Below are positions 33,862 to 43,573 of a stretch of DNA of 58,117 bases, in pieces. Every line of letters starts with the position of its first letter. Position 1 is the stretch's first letter. A program made the position numbers and the translations under genes. Below the pieces are notes generated by a model that ran no database searches, had not been told where the DNA came from, and saw only the letters and a list, made by a program, of their open reading frames with translations. The DNA is from Selenomonadaceae bacterium (lineage in GTDB: Bacteria > Bacillota > Negativicutes > Selenomonadales > Selenomonadaceae). The stretch covers positions 1 through 58,117 of the forward strand of contig JAGBMX010000137.1 in NCBI GenBank assembly GCA_017634675.1, in the 5' to 3' direction.

Positions 33862-34755
33862 ATGGAAGATCAGGCGGCAAAATTACGACAATTGGTTGGA
33901 GACGAAACTTCTAAACCTAAGGAAAGTTTCTTTTCCGGCGGGGATGAGAAAAAGACCAGGGTTATCGCGGTAACAAGCGGTAAAGGTGGTGTCGGTAAAA
34001 CAAATCTTACCGTTAATCTTGCCATAGCTTTTGGCTTGTTGAGTCAGCGAGTGCTTGTAATAGATGCGGATTTGGGTATGGCAAATGTGGATGTTGTGCT
34101 TGGCAGTTTATCAAAATACCATCTTTTGCATTTGCTTGATCCTGATATTAAACTTTCCGATGTTTTGATAAAAGGACCTTATGGTGTAAATTATATTTCA
34201 GGCGGATCAGGGATTGAAAAGGCGAAGGAGTTTACGGCAGATGAGCGTTCGGTTTTAATGGACAAGCTTTCCGGGTGCGGCGATATTGCGGATATAATAT
34301 TGGTAGATACCGGCGCAGGGCTTGGAAAAAATGTTATGGATTTTATTTTGGCGGCAGACGAAGTTTTGCTTGTAACAACTCCGGAACCTACGGCGCTTAC
34401 CGATGCTTATGCTGTGATGAAGGCTTACAGTATGCGAGCTGAAAATAAGAATATAAGGCTTGTGGTAAATAGAGTTTACGATGAGAGCGAAAGTGAAGAC
34501 GTGGTTATAAAGTTAAATCAGACGTCAAAGAAATTTTTAAATATGCCGGTAACTGCTGCTGGATATATTTTTGAGGATAGAAAAGTTGCGGCGGCGGTAA
34601 GAAAACAGAAGCCTTTTTTGGCGATTGAACCCGATTCCTTAGCCTCGAGATGCGTAAAAGCCATGGCGGAAAGTCTTTTATATGGCGGAGAAATGCACAT
34701 AAAACAAGGTTGGCGAGGATTTTTGAATCAAATATTTAATTTTTCCGGAAAATAA
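33862..34755 (+). CDS. flhG: Flagellar number regulator FlhG (MinD-like ATPase)
   Basis: ParA/MinD-family ATPase that stimulates FlhF GTPase and limits flagellar number. N-terminal activating helix (DQAAKLRQLV), deviant Walker A TSGKGGVGKTN near residue 40, VIDADLGMANVDVVLG near 66, DTGAG near 152, and a C-terminal amphipathic helix for membrane contact (GWRGFLNQIFNF). Length 297. It starts one base after the flhF stop codon. Confidence 0.96.
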   Translation: MEDQAAKLRQLVGDETSKPKESFFSGGDEKKTRVIAVTSGKGGVGKTNLTVNLAIAFGLLSQRVLVIDADLGMANVDVVLGSLSKYHLLHLLDPDIKLSDVLIKGPYGVNYISGGSGIEKAKEFTADERSVLMDKLSGCGDIADIILVDTGAGLGKNVMDFILAADEVLLVTTPEPTALTDAYAVMKAYSMRAENKNIRLVVNRVYDESESEDVVIKLNQTSKKFLNMPVTAAGYIFEDRKVAAAVRKQKPFLAIEPDSLASRCVKAMAESLLYGGEMHIKQGWRGFLNQIFNFSGK

Positions 34756-34771
34756 TGGAGGAACTTTTGGC

Positions 34772-35455
34772 ATGGCAAGCGAATTAATAAAAGCGGAAAA
34801 AGTTTTGACGATAGGGGCGCGTTTGGAATTTTATGTAGGAGAGGACGAAAACAAATACACAAGCCGCGTAGAGGATTTGGAGGACGGCGTTTTGGTTGTG
34901 GCTATGCCTACTTCTAAAGAAGGCGTTCCCATTATTCCTTATAAAGGCGAACAGGTATATGGGCTTGCTATGGGGTATCATTGTCGCTATCGTTTTATGG
35001 CGAAATTTGAGGGACATGGAAGAATTGACGGCAATATTCCCGTTTGGCGGGTTAAAATGCCCGAGATGGTGGAAAAGTTCCAGAATCGTGAGTTTGTCCG
35101 TGTGCATGTAAGTCAAACAATGCACGTAAGTCTTATAAACGAAGATGGTGAAATAGGCGAGCCGGTGCTTACTTGGAGTGTAGACTTTAGCGGCAACGGC
35201 ATAAGCTTTTTGATGGAAGAGCCCGTTGCGGAGAATACTAAGGCGGCGCTTGAGATTGAAGGAATTCCTGAAATCGGAACTCTTAACGTAATGGCGCGAG
35301 TGGTGCGTTCGGTGGAATTGAAGCGACCGCAAGGGGACAGCGCGTATTTGATAGGCGTTTCTTTTATTGATTTACCGAAGGATAGGACAAATAAAATAGT
35401 AAAATGGTTGTTTGCAGTGCAAAGGCGAGCTATAGCGAAAGGCGTTAGTGTATAA
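34772..35455 (+). CDS. PilZ-domain flagellar brake protein (YcgR/YpfA-like)
   Basis: A 227-residue c-di-GMP receptor. The N-terminal YcgR-type domain (1-100) is followed by PilZ (about 105-215) with both ligand motifs: RxxxR in NREFVRVHV and D-x-S-x-x-G in VDFSGNGISF. c-di-GMP-bound YcgR-like proteins slow the motor through stator or switch contact. It lies between flhG and cheB, inside the motility operon. GGAGG precedes the ATG by 10 nt. Confidence 0.93.
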   Translation: MASELIKAEKVLTIGARLEFYVGEDENKYTSRVEDLEDGVLVVAMPTSKEGVPIIPYKGEQVYGLAMGYHCRYRFMAKFEGHGRIDGNIPVWRVKMPEMVEKFQNREFVRVHVSQTMHVSLINEDGEIGEPVLTWSVDFSGNGISFLMEEPVAENTKAALEIEGIPEIGTLNVMARVVRSVELKRPQGDSAYLIGVSFIDLPKDRTNKIVKWLFAVQRRAIAKGVSV

Positions 35456-35473
35456 GTGAGCGAGGTGTTTGGG

Positions 35474-36640
35474 ATGATTCGCGTCTTGATTGCCGATGAC
35501 TCAGCGTTCATGAGGAAGGTTCTGTCGGATGTATTTAACAAGGAACCTGATTTTGAAGTTGTGGGTACGGCGGCGGACGGAAAGGAAACCGTCGAAAGGG
35601 TCAAGTTGTTAAAACCCGACCTCTTGACTTTGGACGTTAATATGCCGGTTATGGACGGCATCAACGCCCTCGCAATAATTATGAGAGAACAGCCGACTCC
35701 TACCGTTATGATCAGCAGTCTGACTCAAAAGGGAACGGACGCTACGGTTAAAGCGTTAGGGCTTGGCGCAGTTGATTTTATAAGCAAAAAGGGCGGCTCG
35801 ATTTCCAGGGTTGACGACATAGAAGACGAAATATTGGCTAAATGCAGAGCTGCGGCAAAGGCTAATGTCAGAAACATCGGAACAAGGCCCAAATCTCCCG
35901 TGATGCGTCGGGTGGAGCTTCCTATAAAATCGGGGTTACAAACGGAACGGGACGCAAAGCCGCAAGAACCGACACCAGGAGTATTTGCAAAGCGTCAGAA
36001 TCCGCTTTTGCAACGAAAGGAAAAGGCGGCGGCGGCAAAACCCGCGGCGGTGACGTTTAACAGCGCAGGTAAGAAAAAATTAGTGGCGATAGGCACTTCA
36101 ACGGGAGGACCTCAAGCACTTCAAAAGGTAATAACGAGACTTCCTGCAAATTTGCCGTGCGGTGTGGTGGTTGTACAGCATATGCCCGCCGGATTTACGA
36201 AATCTCTGGCCGATAGGCTCAACCAAATCTCAGCTATAGCTGTAAAAGAGGCTGAAAATGATGAGGTTATAGAGCCGGGTCATGTATATATAGCGCCTGG
36301 AAATTATCATATGAGAATTTCTTTGACGGGAGCAGAAAGAAAAATTATCTTGGGTCAAGACCCGCCGGTAGGCAATCATCGTCCTGCGGTAAACGTTATG
36401 TACGATTCGGTTGCGCCAATAGGTCGCGACTTGGTGGCGGTCATCATGACAGGCATGGGGTGCGACGGTTGCGAAGGCATGAAGAAGATAAAGGCGGGGG
36501 GCGGCTACAGTATAGCGCAAAACGAGGATACCTCGGTAGTTTACGGTATGCCAAAAGCCGTGGTTGACGCAGGGCTTGCAGATGAAATTCGACCGCTTGA
36601 AGATATCGCAAAAGCGATTGTCGAAGCGGTGAATAAGTAA
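35474..36640 (+). CDS. cheB: Chemotaxis methylesterase/deamidase CheB
   Basis: Receptor-adaptation enzyme. Receiver domain (1-120; ADDSAFMRK, LTLDVNMPVMDG), a variable linker (about 135-195), and the catalytic domain with Ser in GTSTGGPQAL near 205, His in VVVQHMPAGF near 232 and Asp in TGMGCDG near 328. GAGGTG (35462-35467) is 6 nt before ATG 35474. 388 residues. CheR is not in the window. Confidence 0.97.
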   Translation: MIRVLIADDSAFMRKVLSDVFNKEPDFEVVGTAADGKETVERVKLLKPDLLTLDVNMPVMDGINALAIIMREQPTPTVMISSLTQKGTDATVKALGLGAVDFISKKGGSISRVDDIEDEILAKCRAAAKANVRNIGTRPKSPVMRRVELPIKSGLQTERDAKPQEPTPGVFAKRQNPLLQRKEKAAAAKPAAVTFNSAGKKKLVAIGTSTGGPQALQKVITRLPANLPCGVVVVQHMPAGFTKSLADRLNQISAIAVKEAENDEVIEPGHVYIAPGNYHMRISLTGAERKIILGQDPPVGNHRPAVNVMYDSVAPIGRDLVAVIMTGMGCDGCEGMKKIKAGGGYSIAQNEDTSVVYGMPKAVVDAGLADEIRPLEDIAKAIVEAVNK

Positions 36641-36660
36641 TAGGTGTAGGGGGTATATAA

Positions 36661-38739
36661 ATGGAAACCAATCAGTATATGGATATGTTTTTGGACGAGT
36701 CCCATGAACATTTACAGCAACTGAACGACGGATTACTTAGCTTAGAGGACAATATGGAGGATTTATCGGTTATAAACGATATCTTCCGCAACGCCCACAC
36801 CTTGAAGGGTATGTCCGCAACGATGGGGTATACGAAGATTGCGGAACTTACCCATGAAATGGAAGACGTGCTGGATATGCTCCGTCATGAGCAATTGAAA
36901 TTGACGGAGGAAATTATCGATATATTGTTTAAGTGCTTGGATTCTTTGGAGCAAATGGTGGATAATGTCGGTAACGGCGATCCCGAAGATTTGATAGATG
37001 TATCTGATCTTGTTGCAAGTTTAAGCGCTATATTAAAAGGCGAAGCGCCTACCGCCGCTGCTCCCGCTGCTGCGGCTCCTGCTGCTGCGGCGGCTCCCGC
37101 TCCGGCTGCAGCGGGCGGAATCGAGCTTAGCGATTTGGACAAGAGTGTTATTAAAGGCGCTCAGGAAAGCGGTCTTCGCGGACTTTATGTGAAGGTTTCT
37201 TTGGCCGAAACCTGCCTTTTAAAATCTGCTCGTTCGTATATGGTAATGAACGCATTGGACGAATTGGGCGAAGTTGTAAAAACGGTGCCTTCCGCTGAAG
37301 ATATAGAGCAAGAAAAGTTTGAACGCAGTTTTGAACTTATCATAGTTACGGCTTCGGAGGAAAAAGCCGTTTCGGATGCGGTGCTTTCCATTTCGGAAGT
37401 TGAGTCGGCAGAGGTGAAAGTTGTTGATTTAGATGCGCCGCCTCCTGCTCCCGCAGCTCCCGCACCCGCTCCTGCGCCTGCGGCAGCCGCTCCCGCTCCT
37501 GCGGCGTCTGCTCCGGCTGCTGCTGCCCCTGCTCCTGCGGCAAAACCAGCCGCTCCCGCAAAAGCAGCGGCGGCGCCTGCAAAGAAAAATCATGCGGGGC
37601 AGTCGGTTCGTGTTGATATCGAAAAATTAGATACTCTTATGAATCTCATGGGAGAGCTTGTTATCAATAAGGTACGTTTGGAGCAGATTGGTCAGACACA
37701 TAGAATCAGCGAACTTACCGAAACTTTGGAACAGATGGACAGAGTTACCACTGATCTTCAAAACATTGTCATGAAGGTTCGTATGGTTCCCGTCAGCCAA
37801 GTATTTAACAGATTCCCCCGTATGGTTCGCGATGTTGCAAAAGAACTTAATAAGGAAATCAACCTTACCATCGAAGGTGAAGAGACGGAACTTGACCGTA
37901 CCGTTATCGACGAAATCGGCGATCCCATCATGCACCTTTTGAGAAATTCCCTCGACCATGGTTGCGAACTTCCCGATGAACGTGAAGCGAAAGGTAAACC
38001 TCGTGTCGGCGAAGTCGGGCTTATTGCTCGCCACGAAGGCAACAATGTGGTTATCATGGTTACTGACGACGGCGCAGGCATTAACGCCGATAAGATGCGT
38101 CGTAAGGCCGTCGAAAAAGGTATGATGACTCAAGAGGAAGTCGATAAATTAGACGATGCGGATGCTGTTCGTATAATTTTCCTTCCCGGTTTTTCCACAG
38201 CGGAGCAGATAAGCGATATTTCCGGGCGCGGCGTTGGTATGGACGTTGTCCGTAATAAAATTGAAGCGCTTTCCGGTCATGTGGACGTTGAAACACATAT
38301 CGACGAAGGTTCGATATTTAAGATCAAGTTGCCTTTGACCCTCGCCATTATTCAGGCTATGCTTGTTAAGGTGCAAGAAGAGATGTACGCTATTCCTCTG
38401 GGTTCTATCGATAGTACCATAAACATTCAGCCTGATGATATAAAAACGGTACAAAACAAAGAGGTTATCGTGCTTCGCGGTGAGATTATCCCGATAATCC
38501 GTATGGAACAGATGCTTCAAATTCCGCATGTGAAGGATTTTGAAGAGATATTCGTTGTCGTTGTACATGCGGGTGAGGCTAAGGCCGGTATTGTGGTTGA
38601 CAATCTTATTGGTCAGCAGGAAATTGTTATAAAGACTTTAGGAAATCTTTTCCAAGGTTTAAAGATGTTTTCCGGCGCAACCGTGCTTGGCGACGGACGC
38701 GTAGCCCTCATTATAGATGTGGCTACCATGATGCAGTAA
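36661..38739 (+). CDS. cheA: Chemotaxis histidine kinase CheA
   Basis: A 692-residue kinase. P1 Hpt domain with phospho-accepting H46 (NAHTLKGMSATMGY), Pro/Ala-rich linker (about 135-157), a P2-like domain (160-255), a second Pro/Ala-rich linker (about 258-305), P3 dimerisation helices, P4 ATP-binding domain (RNSLDHGCELP; VTDDGAGI; GRGVGMDVV) and a CheW-like P5 (about 560-690). GGGGG precedes the ATG. cheW follows 15 bp later. Confidence 0.98.
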   Translation: METNQYMDMFLDESHEHLQQLNDGLLSLEDNMEDLSVINDIFRNAHTLKGMSATMGYTKIAELTHEMEDVLDMLRHEQLKLTEEIIDILFKCLDSLEQMVDNVGNGDPEDLIDVSDLVASLSAILKGEAPTAAAPAAAAPAAAAAPAPAAAGGIELSDLDKSVIKGAQESGLRGLYVKVSLAETCLLKSARSYMVMNALDELGEVVKTVPSAEDIEQEKFERSFELIIVTASEEKAVSDAVLSISEVESAEVKVVDLDAPPPAPAAPAPAPAPAAAAPAPAASAPAAAAPAPAAKPAAPAKAAAAPAKKNHAGQSVRVDIEKLDTLMNLMGELVINKVRLEQIGQTHRISELTETLEQMDRVTTDLQNIVMKVRMVPVSQVFNRFPRMVRDVAKELNKEINLTIEGEETELDRTVIDEIGDPIMHLLRNSLDHGCELPDEREAKGKPRVGEVGLIARHEGNNVVIMVTDDGAGINADKMRRKAVEKGMMTQEEVDKLDDADAVRIIFLPGFSTAEQISDISGRGVGMDVVRNKIEALSGHVDVETHIDEGSIFKIKLPLTLAIIQAMLVKVQEEMYAIPLGSIDSTINIQPDDIKTVQNKEVIVLRGEIIPIIRMEQMLQIPHVKDFEEIFVVVVHAGEAKAGIVVDNLIGQQEIVIKTLGNLFQGLKMFSGATVLGDGRVALIIDVATMMQ

Positions 38740-38754
38740 GGGGAGGTACGAACT

Positions 38755-39243
38755 ATGGCAAACGAACTTGCGCCTGTAACGGATGATATGGGTCAACCTG
38801 TAGTTGATGAAGGCACTCAGGTTGTGGCCTTTAAACTTCTTGATGAGGAATATGGGATAAGCATCTTAAACGTGCAAGAAATAAGAAATTTGACGGATAT
38901 AACAAGAGTACCATTTGCGGCGGATTTTATAAAGGGCGTTATTAATCTGCGCGGGAGCGTGCTTCCGGTTATAGATTTAAAGCAGCGTTTAGGTCTTGAA
39001 CAAGCGCCTTATACCGAAAAAACTCGTATCGTAACCGTAACGGTTGAGGATGTCCATGTAGGTATGCTTGTGGATGCGGTTACAGAAGTTATTACGATAG
39101 ATTCTAAACCTATAGATCCGAAAAAAGCCGTAAATGTGCGCGAAGCAAATCGTTTTTTAAGCGGTATCGGGAACTTAGACGGCAGACTTATTATCATGCT
39201 GAACTTAGAAGAAATCGTAGGTATGCCTAAAGAGGGCAAATAA
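38755..39243 (+). CDS. cheW: Chemotaxis coupling protein CheW
   Basis: Adaptor linking receptors to CheA. 162 residues with FKLLDEEYGISILNVQEIR, the GVINLRGSVLPVIDLKQRLG core and VDAVTEVITI. The N-terminal 20 residues are a short acidic extension. GGGGAGGT lies 9 nt before the ATG. Confidence 0.97.
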   Translation: MANELAPVTDDMGQPVVDEGTQVVAFKLLDEEYGISILNVQEIRNLTDITRVPFAADFIKGVINLRGSVLPVIDLKQRLGLEQAPYTEKTRIVTVTVEDVHVGMLVDAVTEVITIDSKPIDPKKAVNVREANRFLSGIGNLDGRLIIMLNLEEIVGMPKEGK

Positions 39244-39265
39244 GCTGTAAATGAGGCGAGATACC

Positions 39266-39880
39266 ATGGCTGACGAATTTAACTTAACTCCAAATCAGAT
39301 GGACGCTTTAAGGGAGATTGGAAATGTGGGCGCCGGCAATTCTGCCACGGCGCTCTCCCAGATTATAAACCGTCGTATTGATATGAATGTTCCTAAAGTG
39401 GCGCTTGTACCAATCGAGTCTGTACCTGATTTGGTAGGCGGTCCTGATACCATTGTGGTAGGCGTGTTTTTAAGGGTTTACGGAAAGGCGCCCGGAAATA
39501 TTTTGTTTTTGTTACCGCAAAAGAGCGCTTTCTTTTTGGTGGATACTCTTATGGGAAAGACTCATGGCGCCACGGACAAACTTGATTTTATGGATGAATC
39601 CGCTTTGATGGAAATTGGTAACATCTTGGCAGGAGCATATTTAAACGCATTTTTTACCTTTACGAATATCTCCATGTTGCCTTCTATACCCGCCCTTGCA
39701 ATGGACATGGCGGGGGCTATATTAAATGTTGTCCTTGTGCAGTTAGGACAGATGGGCGACACCGCTATGGTGATTGAGACTGAGTTTTTATCGGAAGACG
39801 ACGGGATAAACGGGCATTTCTTCTTGGTGCCGGATCCGGGTTCTCTTGAAACCATTATTAAAGCAGTAGGAGTTGAGTGA
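39266..39880 (+). CDS. cheC: CheY-P phosphatase CheC
   Basis: Two active centres of the CheC family: REIGNVGAGNSATALS near residue 14 and MEIGNILAGAYLNAF near 112, each with E-x2-N. It works with CheD. ATG 39266 follows GAGGCGAG by a suitable distance; ATG 39251 in the same frame has no ribosome site. 204 residues. The stop lies two bases before cheD. Confidence 0.95.
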   Translation: MADEFNLTPNQMDALREIGNVGAGNSATALSQIINRRIDMNVPKVALVPIESVPDLVGGPDTIVVGVFLRVYGKAPGNILFLLPQKSAFFLVDTLMGKTHGATDKLDFMDESALMEIGNILAGAYLNAFFTFTNISMLPSIPALAMDMAGAILNVVLVQLGQMGDTAMVIETEFLSEDDGINGHFFLVPDPGSLETIIKAVGVE

Positions 39881-39881
39881 T

Positions 39882-40367
39882 ATGCCAGAGCTTATCAGAG
39901 TTGGTATGGCCGATTACAAGGTCGGTAAAAGTCCGGCAACGCTAATTAGCTACGGTCTTGGCTCTTGCATCGGTGTTTCGCTTTACGATCCGCAGCTGAA
40001 AGTAGGGGGACTCCTCCATATTATGCTTCCCGACAGCACTCAAGCGAGAGCGAGCGATAATCCCGCCAAATTTGCCGATACCGGGCTTCCTTTGATGCTT
40101 GCCGACGTTTTGAAATTAGGCGCAGTAAAAACTCGTCTTGTTGCAAAACTTGCAGGCGGTGCGCAGATGTTTGCTTTTCAAAACGCCACGGATGTAATGC
40201 GAGTGGGATCAAGAAATGCAGAGGCGGTAAAGAAAATTTTGCAGGCTAACGGTATTAAGATTATCGCCGAAGATACGGGCGGTACTTACGGGCGTACTGT
40301 GTCCATCGATCTTACAAACGGTTCTTATAAAGTAAAAACTATTGACAAGGGCGAAAAAGAAATATAA
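39882..40367 (+). CDS. cheD: Chemoreceptor glutamine deamidase CheD
   Basis: Deamidates receptors and stimulates CheC. The catalytic Cys and His lie in GLGSCIGVSLYD and GGLLHIMLPD, with the Thr-bearing motif further on; C-terminal IIAEDTGGTYGRTVSID is conserved. AGGAG (39868-39872) is 9 nt from ATG 39882; TTG 39873 abuts it. 161 residues. Confidence 0.96.
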   Translation: MPELIRVGMADYKVGKSPATLISYGLGSCIGVSLYDPQLKVGGLLHIMLPDSTQARASDNPAKFADTGLPLMLADVLKLGAVKTRLVAKLAGGAQMFAFQNATDVMRVGSRNAEAVKKILQANGIKIIAEDTGGTYGRTVSIDLTNGSYKVKTIDKGEKEI

Positions 40368-40395
40368 ACATTTTGCGGCGTAGTAGGTGAGTGGA

Positions 40396-40755
40396 TTGTT
40401 TAAGGTTAGAGCATCGTTGCTTTTTGCTATAATCTCCTTCTTGATTGTTATAATCGCAGGACTACTGAAAGACGTGCGGTTTGTAACTATTTTTTGGCGC
40501 TCCCTACTCGCTTTTTTGGTGGCCGGAGGTTTGGCTTATCTTACCGTTTTTGTTTTGGAATTTAAAGGCGTTATAGATTTTGATAAACTTGATTATGAGG
40601 AAAAGCTTCGGGAGATAGATGAAGAGATAGAAGAGGAAAAGGAAGAAACTGAAGAAGAAGGGGAAGCGGAGGAAGAAACCGAATCTGCCGAACAGGAGGA
40701 AGGCGGCGGATTTGCTCCGTTAAACACGGATAAAATAGAGCGTGTGGCTTCGTAG
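40396..40755 (+). CDS. Small membrane protein with acidic tail (unknown)
   Basis: The family was not recognised. About 119 residues: two hydrophobic helices (about 6-26 and 33-55) followed by a tail made almost wholly of Glu (about 70-105). The frame also opens at GTG 40387, but GGTGAG (40384-40389) overlaps that codon, so TTG 40396 is preferred. It overlaps the start region of fliA in another frame and sits between cheD and fliA. A motility-related membrane factor is likely only from position. Confidence 0.65.
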   Translation: MFKVRASLLFAIISFLIVIIAGLLKDVRFVTIFWRSLLAFLVAGGLAYLTVFVLEFKGVIDFDKLDYEEKLREIDEEIEEEKEETEEEGEAEEETESAEQEEGGGFAPLNTDKIERVAS

Positions 40756-40774
40756 TTGCGAGGGGGATTGGCAA

Positions 40775-41524
40775 ATGTTGGCGGAAACTATGACGGATGT
40801 CGATGCCCTTTGGGATCGTTATTTTAGGAACAGAACTTCTGAGAACCGCAACAGACTTGTGGAACATTATCTTTACTTGGTAAAAATAGTTGCGGGTCGT
40901 CTTGCCGTAAATCTTCCTACCCATGTTGACAAAGAGGATCTTTTAAGTAGCGGTGTTTTTGGGCTGATGGAGGCCATTGACAGATACGATTCTTCTCGTA
41001 AGAATAAATTTGAGACTTATGCAGGGGTTAGGGTTCGAGGCGCTATGCTTGACTACCTTCGTTCAAAGGATTGGATTCCCGTAACCTTAAGGCAGAAGAT
41101 TCGTCGGTATGAAAAGGCTGTTTACGAGCTTGAAACTGAATTTGGTCGATCCGCAACAGATGAAGAAATAGCGGAGAGAATGGGTATATCTGTTTTAGAG
41201 CTTCCCGAAATAGAAATGCAGCTAAATGCGGCCACAGTAGTGCCTCTTGAAGAATATATAAGAACCGGAGATATGGAGTCGATGGAGCTTAGCCCATCAG
41301 ATTCCATGGAATTAAAGGAAATTCAAAGTACGCTTGCAACTGCTATAGACAAACTTCCCGAAAAGGAAAGACTTGTGGTATCATTATATTATTATGAAGA
41401 ATTAACTTTAAAAGAAATTAGTTTGATAATGCATTTAACGGAGGCAAGAATTTCTCAGCTTCACACAAAAGCGGTTTTTAGATTGCGGGGTCAACTTGCC
41501 AGAATGAAGGCAAACTTATTGTAG
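40775..41524 (+). CDS. fliA: Flagellar sigma factor sigma-28 (FliA/SigD/WhiG)
   Basis: Sigma factor for late flagellar and chemotaxis genes. Region 2 (LVEHYLYLVKIVAGRLAV through RVRGAMLDYLRSKDWIP), region 3 (AERMGIS) and region 4 (LPEKERLVVSLYYYEELTLK, SQLHTKA) are complete. GAGGGGGA precedes ATG 40775; the apparent extension to 40742 lies within the upstream gene. 249 residues. FlgM is not in the window. Confidence 0.97.
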   Translation: MLAETMTDVDALWDRYFRNRTSENRNRLVEHYLYLVKIVAGRLAVNLPTHVDKEDLLSSGVFGLMEAIDRYDSSRKNKFETYAGVRVRGAMLDYLRSKDWIPVTLRQKIRRYEKAVYELETEFGRSATDEEIAERMGISVLELPEIEMQLNAATVVPLEEYIRTGDMESMELSPSDSMELKEIQSTLATAIDKLPEKERLVVSLYYYEELTLKEISLIMHLTEARISQLHTKAVFRLRGQLARMKANLL

Positions 41525-41576
41525 ATATTGGCGAAAGATTGGATTGGCGACGGATTGTAAAAGCAAGGGGTATATT

Positions 41577-43202
41577 ATGGCAGATGAAATGAGACTTGAA
41601 GGCGGCGAAGAGGACGGTTTTCTTCTTCAATTTTCAAGTGAAGGAGTTTTTTTGACCGTATACCCTCTTACAGCTATTAATATTGAAACTGTTACAAAAA
41701 TTTTAGATGAGTATCAGGTAAAAAATTATGATTCCGGAGAGATATTACGTATTATTACTGCTGCTACGGGAACTCCCGAGCAGATTGCGGATAATTATAT
41801 CGATCCGGGGACGCTTGATATCTATTCGGGTGAAGAATTAAAGGACGAATACGCCAAAATTTCGGTTGAAGTCAGTAAAGACAGAATGACGGCTACTGTG
41901 CATTACGATACCACGAGGGGGACTCGTCTTCCTACGGTTGAAATGATCCATGAGGCTTTGGCTGAGAAACGGGTTGTTTATGGTATAAATGAAGACGCTA
42001 TAAACGAAGGCGTAAAGAGCGCTGCATATTTTGTTGCGGCGGAGGGTACTCCTCCTGTGCATGGCGAAAATGCTCGTATCGAACGAAAATTTGACTTGGG
42101 AGATAAAGGAAAGCCTGTTATAGGCAATTATGATAAAGCGGATTATAAAAATTTGAACTTATTCGTTTTGGCGAAACGAAATCAGATTTTGGCTGTTCGC
42201 ATACCTCATACCGAAGGAATTCCGGGTAAGAACGTATACGGTGATGATGTGCCGGCTAAAAATGGTCGCCCCGTGCCTATGCCTGTGGGAAAGAACACGA
42301 AGGTTGTCGAAGAGAATAAGCTTATCGCTACAATCGATGGTCAGATAGTGGATAAAAAGTCTACGATAGCCATAGATCCGCACCTTGTCATGAATAACGG
42401 AATAAACGTGAGTACGGGCAGCATTGATTTTACTGGAAGCGTTGAGATAAAAGGCAATGTAGAGCAAGGATTTGTCGTAAAAGCTACGGGAGATATTGAT
42501 ATTTCCGGCATGGTAAACGGCGCTATTGTGGAAGGGCGCAACGTCTTTATCAAAGGCGGTGTGAACGGCATGAACCGTGCTCGTATAAAAGCTCAAGAAG
42601 ATGTGCGTATCGCTTTTGCCGAAAGCGCAGATATAGAAGCTAGACGCGACATTTACATCTCTGATGTGGTGCTTCATACATCGCTTCGCGCGGGTAAGAA
42701 AATTATATTGGAAGGAAAAAAGGGGCAATTTGTGGGTGGCAAGGCGGAGTCCGGCGAAGAGATTCGCGCAGTTTGTCTTGGCAATTCCGCTCATGTTATA
42801 ACCAGAGTTTCCGTTGGTATAGATCCAAGTTTGCAGGGACAGTATAAGGAAACTGTGACGCGTTATAAGGAAAATAAAAAGCGTTTGCAACAGGTAACTC
42901 AGATGCTGACGACTTTAAGTAAAATGGATATCGGAAAACTTTCTGAAGATAGACTTGAACAAATCAATCAGTTGACGCGATCTCAATTTCCTCTTGCGGG
43001 GCAAATTCGACGCGATGAGCAAACCATAAAGAAACTTGAAGCGGAATTAGCAGAGATGCGGCACGGCAAGATTAAAGTATCAGATACTATTTATCCCGGA
43101 GTACGTGTTTCTATAAATAATGTTCAAAAACAATTTTTAACCGAATCAAAACATTGTACCCTTACTTTAAATGAAGAAACCGTTGTCACCGAACCTTATT
43201 GA
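41577..43202 (+). CDS. FapA family protein (DUF342)
   Basis: A 541-residue protein of the flagellar-assembly protein A family. The N-terminal domain (to about 170) is variable. A beta-rich middle (about 180-390; IPGKNVYGDDVPAKNGR, GSVEIKGNVEQGFVVKATGD) has the repeated turns of a beta-helix. A C-terminal coiled coil spans about 420-500. Members often lie beside motility genes; the mechanism is unclear. AAGGGG before ATG 41577 sets the start. Confidence 0.9.
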   Translation: MADEMRLEGGEEDGFLLQFSSEGVFLTVYPLTAINIETVTKILDEYQVKNYDSGEILRIITAATGTPEQIADNYIDPGTLDIYSGEELKDEYAKISVEVSKDRMTATVHYDTTRGTRLPTVEMIHEALAEKRVVYGINEDAINEGVKSAAYFVAAEGTPPVHGENARIERKFDLGDKGKPVIGNYDKADYKNLNLFVLAKRNQILAVRIPHTEGIPGKNVYGDDVPAKNGRPVPMPVGKNTKVVEENKLIATIDGQIVDKKSTIAIDPHLVMNNGINVSTGSIDFTGSVEIKGNVEQGFVVKATGDIDISGMVNGAIVEGRNVFIKGGVNGMNRARIKAQEDVRIAFAESADIEARRDIYISDVVLHTSLRAGKKIILEGKKGQFVGGKAESGEEIRAVCLGNSAHVITRVSVGIDPSLQGQYKETVTRYKENKKRLQQVTQMLTTLSKMDIGKLSEDRLEQINQLTRSQFPLAGQIRRDEQTIKKLEAELAEMRHGKIKVSDTIYPGVRVSINNVQKQFLTESKHCTLTLNEETVVTEPY

Positions 43203-43220
43203 TTAAGGAGGCGCTTTGTT

Positions 43221-43547
43221 ATGGATGTTACGCCCATGAGTTTGCAAATGGTTGTCCCTCATTCAACGGAAGTGGGACAGATTCAACACAATATGAATCA
43301 GGCTGGGGCGCTTCAACAGAGCTTTGAGACTTTAGAGCAAAAGCGCGACGCAGAATTAAAACAACAGCAGGTACGGGAAAAGGATAATCTTGAGGACGGT
43401 AAGGTAAAAGACGATCCCGAAAGGCAAAATCGCGGCTCTTATAGAGGTATGAGAAGGCGGGCGGCGGCTAAGGCGGAAGAAGAGGTCGAAGAAGAAAAAT
43501 TTGCTGTTGACCCTTCCCGCGGTCGTCATTTGGATATTTCTTTTTAA
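43221..43547 (+). CDS. Small charged protein of the motility operon (unknown)
   Basis: A 108-residue soluble protein. The N-terminal third is Gln/Met-rich and helical, the middle is highly charged (Lys/Glu/Arg), and the end is DPSRGRHLDISF, a short motif that looks conserved in style (GxxLDI). AAGGAGG lies before the ATG. It follows FapA by 18 bp. No function assigned. Confidence 0.72.
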   Translation: MDVTPMSLQMVVPHSTEVGQIQHNMNQAGALQQSFETLEQKRDAELKQQQVREKDNLEDGKVKDDPERQNRGSYRGMRRRAAAKAEEEVEEEKFAVDPSRGRHLDISF

Positions 43548-43573
43548 TAAGAGCATAAGGGCGTGTGCTTTAT

